From Acephala macrosclerotiorum (Eukaryota; Ascomycota; Leotiomycetes; Helotiales; Mollisiaceae), in assembly GCA_014904845.1 (NCBI GenBank), contig MU119415.1, positions 33,572 through 97,571 of the forward strand: a stretch of 64,000 nt of DNA, read 5' to 3'. The notes under the pieces are model-generated. The model made no database searches, was not told the DNA's origin, and saw only the letters and a list, made by a program, of their open reading frames with translations. Positions within the stretch are counted from its first letter, which is position 1. Each line of letters opens with the position of its first letter. This document shows positions 52,329 through 64,000 of this stretch, in pieces. Position numbers and translations under genes: made by a program.

Positions 52329-55300
52329 ATGCACCAAGTAGTAGTGACACCGTTATCCTGTAACACTCTCCGCTTAGCATTCGGAAATGTCACGCATCAA
52401 GTAGAGCTACCAATACTCTGTAATGACGATGACCACCGCATTTTACGATGGTATTTCGAAGATTATGTTGAGAAGGACCCCTTCCAGAAATCGAAAGCTG
52501 AGGAGGCCAAAGCAATGATCGAAATATACGGGCAAAAGCTAGTCCAAGCTCTCCAACTCTCCCGTCTTGATATCAAAGGTGGAGATATTCAGTTCGATAT
52601 AATGGCGGGAGATATGGATGACATATTTTGGGAGACCCTTGAGCAGATGAACCATTGGCCTTCATCCATCGCAACGACGACCGTCCTCGTTACAAGACGA
52701 GTAGACTGCACTATTCCTTCAACACTTGCACCTCGAGAGCCAACCTGTCAGAAATGCATCAACATTCTGGTCGTCATTTCTCGGCCACAGATGGATCGAG
52801 ATATTCCCCACCGATTTGTATCATCAACCATCATCCACGTTGCCGAGCTGGCAAAGGGAAGAGCACGAGTTGAAATAGTCCGGCCCGGTACTTTTGAAGC
52901 TTTTGTCCAACATCTTGACTCTCACCCCAAAGGCTATTTCGACATTGTGCACTTCGACATGCACGGGAATGCAAACAAGAGCAGGTAAGTTCCAAATCCC
53001 TAGTCGCTACGTCGCTCATGCTGATTTCTTTCAAGGGCTACATTGTCGTTCCTCCGAATGTCACAAACAGGGCAGATTGCATCTGATCCTAGATCAGCAC
53101 GTGAGGTCTCCGATGTTCTCGTCAAGTACGAGGTGCGGCAAGCGGTCTTCAACGCGTGTCAGTCCGCCTCAGTCAAAGGTGGCCCAGACTCCAACATCGC
53201 AATGTCAATGGTGCGATACGGCGTCCTAGCTGTCGTAGCCATGGCATACAAGATAGCATCTTCTGCGGTGGACCAGTTTGTTCGGAGACTATACACAGCA
53301 ATCCTTCTTGATGGCATGAGCGTTCCCGAGGCCGCGATGGCGTCACGGACAGCGATGCTGAGCAACCCAAACAAGCAGACCAGGTTCGGGACTAGTATTG
53401 CCGTGTATGATCACGTTGTTCTGCGCTGTTATCTTCGGAGGCTGTATGCCGCCTCTCCCTTACTCGAAACCGGAACTGAATGGAGTAACCATAAAAGCGA
53501 TATCCCACCTAACTCTTCGCAAGACATAATTGGGAGGGAAAACGACATCTTGCTGTTGGAGACCAAACTTCTCATGGACTCTAACGTTGGGCTCTTGTGG
53601 GGAGACCCAGGCACTGGCAAAACAGCTACCCTCAGCAGCGTGGGCAAGTGGTGGCGCAAGACTCACCTCATTGAAAGGAGCGCTTACTTTGATCTGGAAG
53701 CGGGGGATGTTGGGCGCGAAGCAACAGACATGTCTCAGATTCAAGAAATCCTAGCCGAATCTCTTCTTGGTAGCAAGGACAAAGCCGATGAAGTCATCCC
53801 TTACCTGGCAACCCACCGAAGTATTATTGTTCTCGATAACCTCGATGCGTGGAAAATGCCTGAGGGATCGTCAAAAGCAAAGCAGAGAACGCTTCTTAAG
53901 GACTTCCTGTCGCGGATCCACAAAAGCCGGAGTTTCTTCATCATCATCTCCCGCCACTCGGAAGCTTGGCTGGAAAGAATCGCAGCGAAAGGGAAGCGGT
54001 CTTTTTCACACCACTTAGATGGTTTGACAACGAATCGAGGCATGGGACTTTTTGTTCAACTACTTACCGATGCTGGAATGCGACGATTCACTGTTCAGAC
54101 GGGGCAATCAAAATACCTTGAGGCAATTGTCAAGCTTGTTGATGGCAATCCTTTGGCACTGAAGCTGCTTGCCGGTGATTTCCATTCCAAGAAAGTCGAC
54201 ATCAAGGAATATTTCCATGGTCTTCTTGCAGGTGATCCAGTCGAACTCTCTGAAAAGGGTAGAGGATTGCACGACTTTCGAAGTGTCACAAAATTTCAAC
54301 AATATGTTTCGTTATTCCGCGAAGAGGCTTTGGAGATTATTACTTCAGACTTCATACCAAGTGGAAGCTCTGGGAACGAAGTGCGTGACCCACCCAGGCT
54401 ACCACCAATCTCTCCATCCGTTTTGGGTATTTTCTGGACTGCCATACCGACGGAGGACATCTGGAGATATTTTATGTTACTAGCCCTCATCACTATGCTG
54501 GATAAAAACTCTCTGCCATTTCTTCGGCCCATGCTACAGGCCCGTGGGATTAAGCTTCCATCATCCGGGAATTTGGAAGCTGCAAAGATAGCATTTATGT
54601 TTATGCAGCAACAAGTTCTGGACACGATGAAAGGTCCAATGTTCGAACACTGGGAATCTCTGCGTGAAAGCTTGTTGCAGGCCATGAAAAACATGGATTT
54701 TTTAACTCTGCCCAACTTACGGAACCCCAATACGCCCAAGAAATCTTTCTATCACATCAGCCCAATTCTTACGATTGTCGCGCGTTCACAACCCGAGTAT
54801 GTCGTCTCTGTTTCGACTCTACGAGAAGCTCTGTTCTATTTTCAAAACTGCTCGGCATTGGAGTTTCCCCACTCGAGGCACTACTGGAGTCCTCAATGGA
54901 GCGAACCACGAAGGGAAATTGGCCTTTCGTTCTACAACTACTACGCTGCAGCTCTAGCCGCACTGCATAAAGAGCCTGGAGATTTGATGATTGAATCGAC
55001 CATAGTAGTCCTCCTTTCGATCCTCAGCAAAGGAGTCTTTGTCGATAAAGGCCGTTACGAGTTGTTGTCGCTCGTGTTCGAGGAGATTCTGGTCAGAGGG
55101 ATTGTGCTCTTAGACTACCCTCCCGAGATAAGCGAGTCTAATATCACCTTATATTTGTCGCTCCAGAACTGTTCTCCTCACTCATCGTCGCCCGAGACCC
55201 CTGAGTCCTTCGCAAAGACGGCTAGGACGGTGCTGAAAGTAGCTATCGCCAACCAAATCTTGGCGGTGATAGGTGGTATTAAAGGGGGAACTTTTGACTC

Positions 55301-56789
55301 CGAGAAGCCAGATTTAGATGGAATACTCGAGAAAGTGCGACCGCATATTGAGGGAATACTCGCGGAGCTCGACTCCTACAGCAACGAAAAGGTGTATGGT
55401 CACATGAGGATGACACTAGAGTATGCGTGGAACATGCTCAGTCTCAAATGTGACAACATTGATGACTGGTGGCAGGCTCGGCAGGACTACGTTACATGGG
55501 CTTCCAGAGTTCAAGGTCAAAGATTCCCAGAAAAGCAACACTCGCCCATGGACATTCCCCGCTCGGTCAACAGCATGGCAATCCCGCTCGCCCCCGTGAT
55601 GGACGTGAAACTCGAAGTAGAACGCCTGCTCAAGTCGAAGCCGCCGAAGACTACTGAAGCTAGGCAAATCGTCCAGATGGCCCTTGAAGCAGAGCTTAGC
55701 ACGGGTTCAAACCAAGTCGATAGCAAGGCTCACCTTCTGCTCTTGTTAGCAAACATCGACAAGGAAGACGAACACTGGGAAGATGCCATTGCCAACACGA
55801 ACATGGCTTACGACCTCGAGGATTCACTTCCCCGACGAATTAGCACCGAGACGAGGATCGATCGGGAGAGAAATCTGGTCATACTCTATGACAAGGCCAC
55901 CGATGTCGATACAACGACACATCTCGTGAAAAGGCTCCTGAGACGTGCAAACCAGTTGCATTTCTCCAACCCTGCCCTAGAAATCGAAGCTCTACTAGCA
56001 GCTGCCAAGGTATCTCTCACACAACGCGTAGACTGGGAGTTCTCAGCAATCTATCTCCTCTCTCGCGTCATCGTGACCTACCATCGCGCCGTTTACAATA
56101 GCAGCGAAGTATTACATACTGGCAACGGCAACAAGTTACCATATCTTCATAAAATCATGAAGATCACCAATAGCACCAAGCCGCAGTGGGTTCTCGGGCC
56201 CGAGAGCCAACGTCCACAGTCTGTCGCGATCTACTTCCTCTCTACCGTGTTCGGACAGTTCATCTTTAACATCCTGAATCTCCGCAGATTGCAGCGCTCA
56301 CCAATCTTCAGGCAAACCTTTGGTAATATTAACCCTGTCACTCCACAGGAGCTCCAGGCCACACAACTCCGCCTGACTATGCTCTCCATGAAGCAACCAG
56401 ACTGGGCTGACCGCGCGATGGATTCTTTACGCAACGCTGATAGTGGAGCGTCCAAGGAGGAAATGTTCTCCTTGGAGACCGAGATCATGTTCGAGCTAGC
56501 AACACGAATTTTCGGGGACTCCAATCAGGACCCGGGCTCGAAGCACTTTGCAGGCATCGACTTTAAGAAGCAGCGGGAGTGGTTTACGTTCTTTTATAAC
56601 TGTGGCGAGAAATGGCTGTCCGGGGTTGGAGAGGGGCGTTGTTTTGCGAAGGCACCGTGGATGCCGGTAACTTCGTGGGGGACAGTTGGCGGGGATGGCA
56701 CCGTTCCGGGGGTGATGGCGGTGCCAAATGAGTATCAGTGTCCGACGAGTATAATGATGAAGTTGGCGGGATATGATCTTACGAATTAA
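52329..56789 (+). CDS. CHAT-NB-ARC-like NLR with helical C-terminus
   Basis: Exons 52329-52984 and 53036-56789 splice in phase (AG|G) into 1469 residues. The N-terminal 330 residues are a CHAT protease domain: INILVVISRPQMDRDIPHRF, FDIVHFDMHGN with the catalytic histidine at about 212, and AVFNACQSASVKGG with the cysteine at about 260. Then DIIGREND opens a STAND/NB-ARC-like ATPase: Walker A LLWGDPGTGKTATL near 405, Walker B RSIIVLDNLDAW near 480, and LVDGNPLALKLLAGDF. The remaining 800 residues are alpha-helical, probably TPR-like in part (HLLLLLANIDKEDEHWEDAI). This is a fungal NOD-like receptor whose effector is a protease. Its divergent neighbour is the candidate gasdermin 2. Confidence 0.9.
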
Positions 56790-57966
56790 AGCGAAGTATA
56801 TATATAAACATTGGCCTTTGTTTCAAGTAGACTACAAAATTTATTTTCCCGAGAAATATATTATTTGGGCTAGCGGAAGTTTTTCTAGTACATATTATCT
56901 CCATTTGTAATTTTATATATTTTTGAAAAAATATATATATATATATTATTATTAAATCTAATTAATATAAAAAAATCAAATAGTTTTTATTTATTATAAA
57001 AAGTTAATAATTGGATATAATAAATTAAAAACTCGATTATTGCTAACAATAATATAAAATGCATAGCGACCAGTCCATGCAAGAAACCTTAATAGGGTAG
57101 CATTATTTTTATATGGCGGCAAGTTTTTCAGCCTCCTTTTGTTATCTTTATTAAAAACCAAGCAACCCTAGAGCCCGCATATTCTTCAGAGCAATGGCAC
57201 TTGATCGATCGAACCCAACCTAGAAATTATATTATTAGCTAGTTTCAAGCAGTCTTACCGACGAGTCAAATTTCTGCGATAAGGATGCGGATTTGGAGCT
57301 GAGGAAGTTCGAACGACCGAATAGAGGCTTCTACAGCCTTATCCACAACCTTTTCATGCAAGGCGATGCATGTTGCTAAGTCTGTCCGATTTTCCGCCCC
57401 CCCCCAAGAAAAATTAGACCACTACCCGTATCAATGATTGTCGTGCGTAGCGTGGCTGAAAAGGCTTGAGCTGAAGCTTCACGTAGCCCGCATTTCCTCA
57501 TCTTCTGACTCCTCCCCCATATCTGTCTTCAAAATCATTATAACACAAACAAGCCATAACTATTTCAAAGAAAATTAGTGTAACGTACATGAAATGCCGA
57601 TAGGATATGATTGGGAGAATTTTGTAGGGCGACCCATTGCAGAAGCATAGAGGTGGCATGGTATGAGGCTTTCGGGCAACGAATTCATCGTTCATACACC
57701 AATTAGTACCGCTCCTATGCGTTGCCTAAGCGGAAATTGAGGGATATGATCTGAAACCATTCATAAGCACAAGGTCATACGGAATCTGTGCTGTTGATAT
57801 ACTGGGTAAAGATTTTTGATCCAGCAGTTGGCGGAATATTTAAAAGTCTTACCATTCATCAACTGAGATCGCAGCCACTGGAAGTCTCTTATTTGTGCTC
57901 AGTAATCCAACCATCGAATGCGATACCAACTAACCTTCAGCAGGACGTTTCATCCCCCTCTCCAAG
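56790..57966. other. intergenic with AT island
   Basis: 3' flank of the CHAT-NB gene, a small AT-rich island and about 0.9 kb of unremarkable sequence. Short frames such as 57498-57695 have no recognisable content. Confidence 0.5.
56905..57062. repeat. AT-rich RIP island 3
   Basis: About 160 bases of nearly pure A/T with (TA)n at 56929-56947. It marks the right border of the CHAT/gasdermin-like island. Confidence 0.7.
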
Positions 57967-59204
57967 ATGGCAGATATCGAAAAGACAGTCGCACCAGCAG
58001 CGCAGGAAGAGATTATTGGAGAGTCAACCTCGTCATCCAACACCGAGAAAGGGGTTTTCTTCCCATGGTTGGAAGACAAAGAACGCAAACACTTGTCCAT
58101 CCGGGTCTTGAGAATATTTCCACTCTGGGGGGCTTTCGGCCTTGTAGGATCTTTTTCGACAATTGTCCTATCATGGATGGTTTTATTCTGCTTCCAGATC
58201 GCAAGGTCGTTAACGACGAACACCTTAAATACCTCCCCAAACCAGCAGTCTGGCTCTCTGTCATACTATCCATGAACGCAATACTTGTCCACATTGCTGT
58301 GACGCAAGGCATAGCTATTTCTTGGTGGTATCGAGCCTCGAGAAAACAAGCGACGATTGAAGACCTACACAACATTTGGGCTGTTGGATCCAATCGTTTT
58401 TATGCCGTTACGTCAACGAAGGCCTTTAACTACGTTGCGCTTGCCGCTATATTTGTTGCGATCCTGCCGATCGATGGTATTCTTCTTCAGAACGCAGTGT
58501 CTTCTACTCTTACCTATAGGAGCTCGACACCTCTCTCAACGCCCTTTTGGGTTGCAGACTCTTTCCCACACGGATTTTCTGCGGCTCTCAATCCAGATGG
58601 TACCGTGAGCACACTCACACCAATCTTTCAAGGCTTGATTCCTTCTGTAATCGGTAGTGGTCAAGGCGTATACTCCTATGTCTCTATTCCAGGTGGGGAG
58701 GGCCACGAATATGTCGAACTCAATGGGACTTTCAATGTGGTTGGGTTCACCCAGACATGTAATAACTATACTATTCCATACGATCTCCCACTAAACAACC
58801 ACACATCCACCGAAACCGTGCCAGACTCGACCATGTTTTCAGTTGACATTCTCTGGAACTTCGCAAACCCAAACACAATCTCTGTCAATACTCTTCACAA
58901 ACCCGACAGTGCTTGTGTTGGCCAGTTTACTGTCACCAACTGCTCACTTGATATGGCGTCGGTTAAAGAACCCTTGGTAGCAAGCAATCAGTCAGCGTAC
59001 TACTGGTACTGGACTATGCAAAACCAACCACCGTCCTCTCTTCCATCTGGCTCAGTCAATTACCTTTTCCCCCGTGTCGATAATACCACGGCGACTGTCT
59101 TTGGTGGCCTTGCAAAGGCACTGAATTCCTACTACGAGTCCTCCGCGATCCTACACGCGAATACTACTGGCACTTCATTTAGCATCAACGGTATATATTG
59201 TTAG
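57967..59204 (+). pseudogene. fungal multi-pass membrane protein gene, frameshifted and 3'-truncated
   Basis: From ATG 57967 a short acidic N-terminus is followed by a first helix (GAFGLVGSFSTIVLSWMVLF). Near 58198 the family sequence shifts frame: FCFQ must connect to DRKVVNDEHLKYLPKPAVWL, one base off. The downstream frame is long and protein-like: AISWWYRASRKQATIEDLHN IWAVGSN, FNYVALAAIFVAILPIDGIL, and an Asn-glycosylation-rich extracellular region. At 59186 a donor-like GTATAT follows IN; the next recognisable hydrophobic block (ISILFAMATLVVSIGAIVPI) lies at 59351-59477, just before the AT block, with the remaining C-terminus gone. It belongs to a large uncharacterised ascomycete family with a WW-R-A-tryptophan motif. 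Confidence 0.6.
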
Positions 59205-59479
59205 ACTTTCGAGTGGTTTTAGTGCTGAGTAAGCACTGCAATGGATATAATGTCCCCGCACCTAGCTAGATCTCATCACCTTAATCAACGAAACCAAACC
59301 ATCAAAACCATCGAATATATCACTCAAATTGACAGGTTATAAGCCCGGAAAGTGCTTATTAAAACAGTCGTATCATTTTATCCTAGAATATCAATTCTAT
59401 TCGCTATGGCGACTCTAGTAGTTTCAATTGGTGCTATAGTACCTATTTTTATAGTATTTTACTACGTTTACAAGTAAAG
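59205..59479. other. decayed 3' end of the membrane-protein gene
   Basis: Contains a likely intron (acceptor-like GACAG near 59330-59336) and a hydrophobic reading block at 59351-59477 ending in TAA. Composition drifts from normal to AT-rich across this segment, as expected where RIP spread from the neighbouring repeat block. Confidence 0.4.
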
Positions 59480-62400
59480 TAAAATTGAAATTCTCACAAG
59501 GAATAACTCTCCTCGATTTAAAAACTTTTGCCTAGTCGCTTTTACTAGTATCCATACTATTAAACTAGTTAATAGCGAACAATCGAAGTCGGCTTTTTTT
59601 ACGTTAATCGATCGAATTACGATTTGAGAGAAGAAAGCTCTTAAGATTATTTAAATTATCTCGAATAATATAAATGATAAACTATAAAATAAAATCTTTT
59701 TATTAGTTTTTTTTAAAAATATTAAAAGAATTTAAAACGAATTTAAAAAATATAATAAAATTATTAATTTTATTTAAGTATTTATTTAATAAACGAACTT
59801 CGAACAAAAGAAATTCGATATTTTTAAAAGGATTAAAAAGTTCGTAAATCGTTTTGAATTTTACAAACTTTAATTTGTAACGATTAAAAAATTAATTATT
59901 AATAATAAGATTTTAAATCGAATTATAATAACTATTTTTAAAAATAGTAATTACGAAAGTACGAAATATTATATTTTTCGTTTATTAAAAGTCGAACGTA
60001 TACTCGATAAAACGATTATTATATTATAAGTTTATAATAAAAAAAAGATTATAATAATTACAAATTACACTCGTAAAAAAATAATAATAATATAATAGTA
60101 AATAATCTCGTAATAATAAACAAATTAAAAAAAAAAAACGAAAAATTAATCGTAATAATTATAATAATAATAATAATAAATACTATAAAAAAAAAGTAAT
60201 TATTAAAAATTTAAATTATTAATATTTCGTTTTATAAAATTTAAAAATTATTGAAACGATAATAATAATAATAACGAAAAATTCGTTAATTATAATAAAT
60301 TTAATTCAAATTAATATAATTAATATATATATTATAAATATTATAAAATTAAATATAAAATAAAACGAAAAAATTAAAAAAACTTTAAATAAATAAAAAT
60401 TATAATAATTAAATTTATTATTAAAATAAATATAATAATTATAAATAAAATATAATAAAATCTTTTTTTTATTTATTTTATTATATTTATAATATTTTTA
60501 TTAATAATAATAATATTAATTAAACGAGTTTAAATTTTAATATTTCGAAATATTTTAATAATATATAATTTAATTTCATATATTTAAAAGGTTAATAAAT
60601 ACTAAAAAAAATTATTATAATAAATAATATTATTATAAATACGATTAAATATTAAAATTAAATTTGAATAATTTTTTAAAAAAATTAAAATTTAAAAAAG
60701 TTTAATATATATTAAATTTTAAAATAATAAAATATTGATTATATTTAAAAAAAAACGAGTAATTGATATTATAAATAATAAAAATAAAAAAAATAATATT
60801 TATAGTTTTTAAAAACTTTAAAAATAATTTTTTTATATTAAATTAATATTAAAATATTAATAATACTATTACGTATTCAACGAATATTATTTCGAATATA
60901 TTAATAAAAATTCGATTATTAATCGAATTTTTCAAAGTAATAAATCTCGAAAAAATTCTATAAAAATTTATATATTGACGTTTTAATTATATTAATTATA
61001 ATATACTTCGAAAATTAATCGATATTATAAATATAAAAATATTAAGATTTAAATTATATATTAAATATAAAATATATAAAATTTATATAATAATATTTTT
61101 AATAAATTATTTAAATTTTATAAAAAACACTAGTATTTTTTTATAATTATAAACGATATAATGAAATACTTTTAAATTAAACTTTTAAAAAATAAAAATA
61201 TAAAAAAAATTTAATTTTATATTCGAAAAATTTATAAAATTATTAAAAAAAATACCAAAAAAAAAAATTTATTTATTTTAAATATAATAATAAATCGAAC
61301 GAATTCAAATTTTTTTTTTAAAAATAATTTAAAATACTATTTAATTCTTTTAAATATAAATATTTATTAAATAATATTATTAAACGAACAATATAAACTA
61401 TAAATAATATTATTAAATTTTTATTAATTTTTTAAAATTATATTATAAAATATTAATAAACGTATTTTTATAATTAATTTCGAAATTTGAATTAAAAAAT
61501 TAAAAAAAAATTAATTTTTTTAATATTATAAAAATTTTTAATTATTTTTAAATATTAAATTAATATTAAAAAATTTAAAAACTAATTAAATAAATAAATT
61601 TTTAAAATTAAAAAAAAATATTTTCGTAAATATTATTAAAAATAATATTTATAAATTATTAAATTATAAAATATTAAAAAAAATTCTTTTAATTAATATT
61701 AAATTCTATAAATACAAAATTTTAAAACTTTTTATTTTTTAAAAATTCAAATATATTATAATAAATTTATTTTTTATTAATAATAAAATAATTAATAATA
61801 TTAAAATACGTATTAATAAAAATAATAATATTAAAATAAATATTTATAAAATTGAAATTGAAATAAATTTAAAATTAATAATCGAATAAAATTTTAATAT
61901 TTAAAATTCTAATTAAATTTAAAAATAATATTTATTTCAAATATTAAAAATTAATAATCGAACGTTTAAAAAAATTTAAAAAGTTTTAAATACTATTTAT
62001 TTAAATAAATTTTTTTTTTTTTAAATATATTTAACGTTTTATTCGAGTTTTTAATCGTTAATAAAATTTTAAAAAAAACGTTTTTAATTAAATAAAAATA
62101 ATCGTTATTAAACTCGAAATTTTTTAAAAAATAAATATTTATAAAATTATTATAAAAAAAATTATTAAATAATAAAAAGATTATTTTAAATAAATAAATA
62201 TTAAAAAAAAAATTTAATATTCGTAATAAATTAATTCAATATAAAATTAAAATTATTATTAAAAAATTCGAATAAATTTATAATATTAATTATTTTAAAA
62301 CGTTTATTTTTATTATAAAATATACAATTCTATAAATATTTTTAATATATCAAATTTTTTTTTATATATTAATTGATTATTAATAGTATTAGCGATTTGT

Positions 62401-64000
62401 TAATAGTGCGTACTACGTAGTAAATGTATATTCAAATCTTTGGCGTTCAATTAAAAAATCGATTGTCAATTGATAAGTAAATTTCAATCTATAAAAATAT
62501 TAAAACTTTCGACTTTCGAGTAATTATAAACGATTGCGCGCGATTTTTATGTAATTACATTTAATCAATTGAATCGTTTATTAAATATTTCAATTTAAAC
62601 TCTTAATATCGATTAATTACAACGTTTGTTCGTATATATAATTAGTATTTTCTACGCGTATAAACTTTGTTTAAATCGATCGATTTTATAATTAGATTTT
62701 AAATAGCGTTAATATTTTCGATTTTTATTTTTATTAATTGTTTTGATATTTTCAATAATTAGTCGAATAAAGCGCGATTATTAATTTGTAAATAAGTTTT
62801 AATAAAAAACATTAAAATTCTCGTAGTTTTTAATTTTATAATTTAATATTTCAATGTGTATTTTATAAATTTATTTGAAACTTTTATAATAAACTAAATA
62901 AATACTATAAATTATAAATTTCAAATATTTAAATATTTAATTTTAAACTAGTATTATTAATAATATTTTAATATTATTGATATCGAGTTAACGTTATTAG
63001 TACTAGATCAAAATAATCGATAGTATTAGTAATCGATTAAACTATTATTAGTAAACTAATAATATTATTAACGTACGTGTTTTTCGATAAAACGATTAAT
63101 AAAAAATATTTTTTTCAATGTATTTATTATAAAATATAATTTAAAAATAAATTATATTAATATAAATTTAATGTTTTTAAATTTTTTTTTTAAAAATAAA
63201 AATTTATATAAAGATTTTTAAAAATTTTTATAAATTTTATTTTAAATTTAAAAGTAAAAATATTTATTTTTTATTTAAAAAATTATTTTATAAATTCAAA
63301 TAAATTTTTCGAATATAATTCGATAAAATTAAATAATATTTCGAAAAATTAAAATTTATAGTATTTAAAATTAATTTTAATTTTTTTATAAAAAAAAAAT
63401 TTATATTTTTTTATTTATTAATAATATATTAATTAATAAAAATAAAATAAATACGAATATTATTAAAATCAAAATTAAAAAACGTTAAAAAAATAAAAAT
63501 TTATATTTTATTATTATATTTATAAAATTTCAAATCGAAAAAAATCGCGAAAATCGTATTTTTATAATTTATTAAAAAAAATATACAAATAAATTATTAT
63601 TACAATTTAATTTCAAATACTCGAATTAAATAAATTTATTATTTTTATAAATAAATTATTAATATTACGATTTATTTAATTAATTATACGAAATTAAATA
63701 TTAATTATTATATTAATCAATTTATTAAATTTATATTTAATATATATTATAAAAAAATTCAATCGTAAATTAATTCGTTTTAATTAATAAATTAAATTTA
63801 TTCGAAATAATTTGTAATTTGTAAATTAATCAATTAATTAATCAAAGTAAAAATAGAAAAAATTATTAATTAATTTATAGTAAATAAAAACTTTTTATAT
63901 ATTAGAAAATACGTAATTAATATTGTTTTAAAATTAATTATTTATAAAGATTTTTGAAAAAAGAGTATATAATTTTATTATAATCGTTTTTTTATATAAT
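59480..64000. repeat. large AT-rich RIP block reaching the window end
   Basis: About 4.5 kb of extremely AT-rich DNA. CpA and TpG are nearly absent, TpA is abundant, and most remaining C lies in CpG. No reading frame survives, and the original repeat cannot be recognised. The part 62380-63120 is slightly less AT-rich and keeps short GC-containing words such as GTGCGTACTACGTAG and GCGCGCG, so it may derive from a different repeat or non-repeat DNA. Confidence 0.85.

Noticed and set aside
59480..64000. Possible LTR retrotransposon or centromere-like DNA
   Set aside because: No coding traces, long terminal repeats or satellite periodicity could be seen by eye; only RIP-type AT-rich sequence is supported.
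1..64000. tRNA, rRNA, CRISPR arrays, telomere repeats
   Set aside because: No characteristic motifs or arrays were found on reading; the organism is a fungus, so CRISPR is not expected.

Overview
The window is nuclear DNA of a filamentous ascomycete (Pezizomycotina; Leotiomycetes is only a guess from general gene style). Short GT-AG introns interrupt most genes. The conserved genes are eukaryotic: Arp2, CDK8/Ssn3, an Arf6-type GTPase, SGF29 and complex I NDUFB7. Several AT-rich blocks show the repeat-induced point mutation (RIP) pattern: CpA/TpG is nearly absent and most surviving C sits in CpG.

From 1 to 22.2 kb is a gene-dense housekeeping segment: a partial gene end, an APC-family permease, mannose-6-phosphate isomerase, the SAGA subunit SGF29, an Arf6-type small GTPase, the Mediator kinase CDK8/Ssn3, a Vps73-like sugar transporter, a frameshifted kelch protein, a 3.3 kb gene-poor stretch with a family of degenerate repeats, Arp2, and a Dcg1-like Asp/Glu racemase. 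From 22.2 to 30.3 kb the DNA is decayed. It holds a RIP-scarred hAT transposon, a short-chain dehydrogenase pseudogene, an intact NDUFB7 gene and a membrane-protein pseudogene. Two intact membrane-protein genes of unknown function follow (30.9-33.3 kb).

From 33.4 to 57 kb, bounded and interrupted by AT-rich islands, lies what looks like a regulated cell-death or innate-immunity island. It has two separate divergent pairs, each a CHAT-domain caspase-like protease next to a small protein that I propose is gasdermin-like: TPR-CHAT at 33.8-36.7 kb with a 285-residue candidate at 37.8-38.7 kb, and CHAT-NB-ARC-like at 52.3-56.8 kb with a 310-residue candidate at 50.8-51.7 kb. Between the pairs are a coiled-coil protein, a UBA/ClpB-like AAA+ ATPase, a BTB-like protein with a run of paired cysteines and membrane segments, and a 1246-residue protein. 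That protein joins an SNTX-type MACPF-like N-terminus to FAT-like, thioredoxin-like, cysteine-rich and AIG1-like GTPase regions. Known fungal gasdermins (HET-Q1, RCD-1) often lie next to protease genes, so a sensor/protease plus pore-former logic is the natural reading. The gasdermin assignment here is inference from motif order and context, with no search run.

From 57 kb onward there is a frameshifted membrane-protein gene that runs into a 4.5 kb extremely AT-rich RIP block reaching the window end. No tRNA, rRNA or CRISPR array was recognised.
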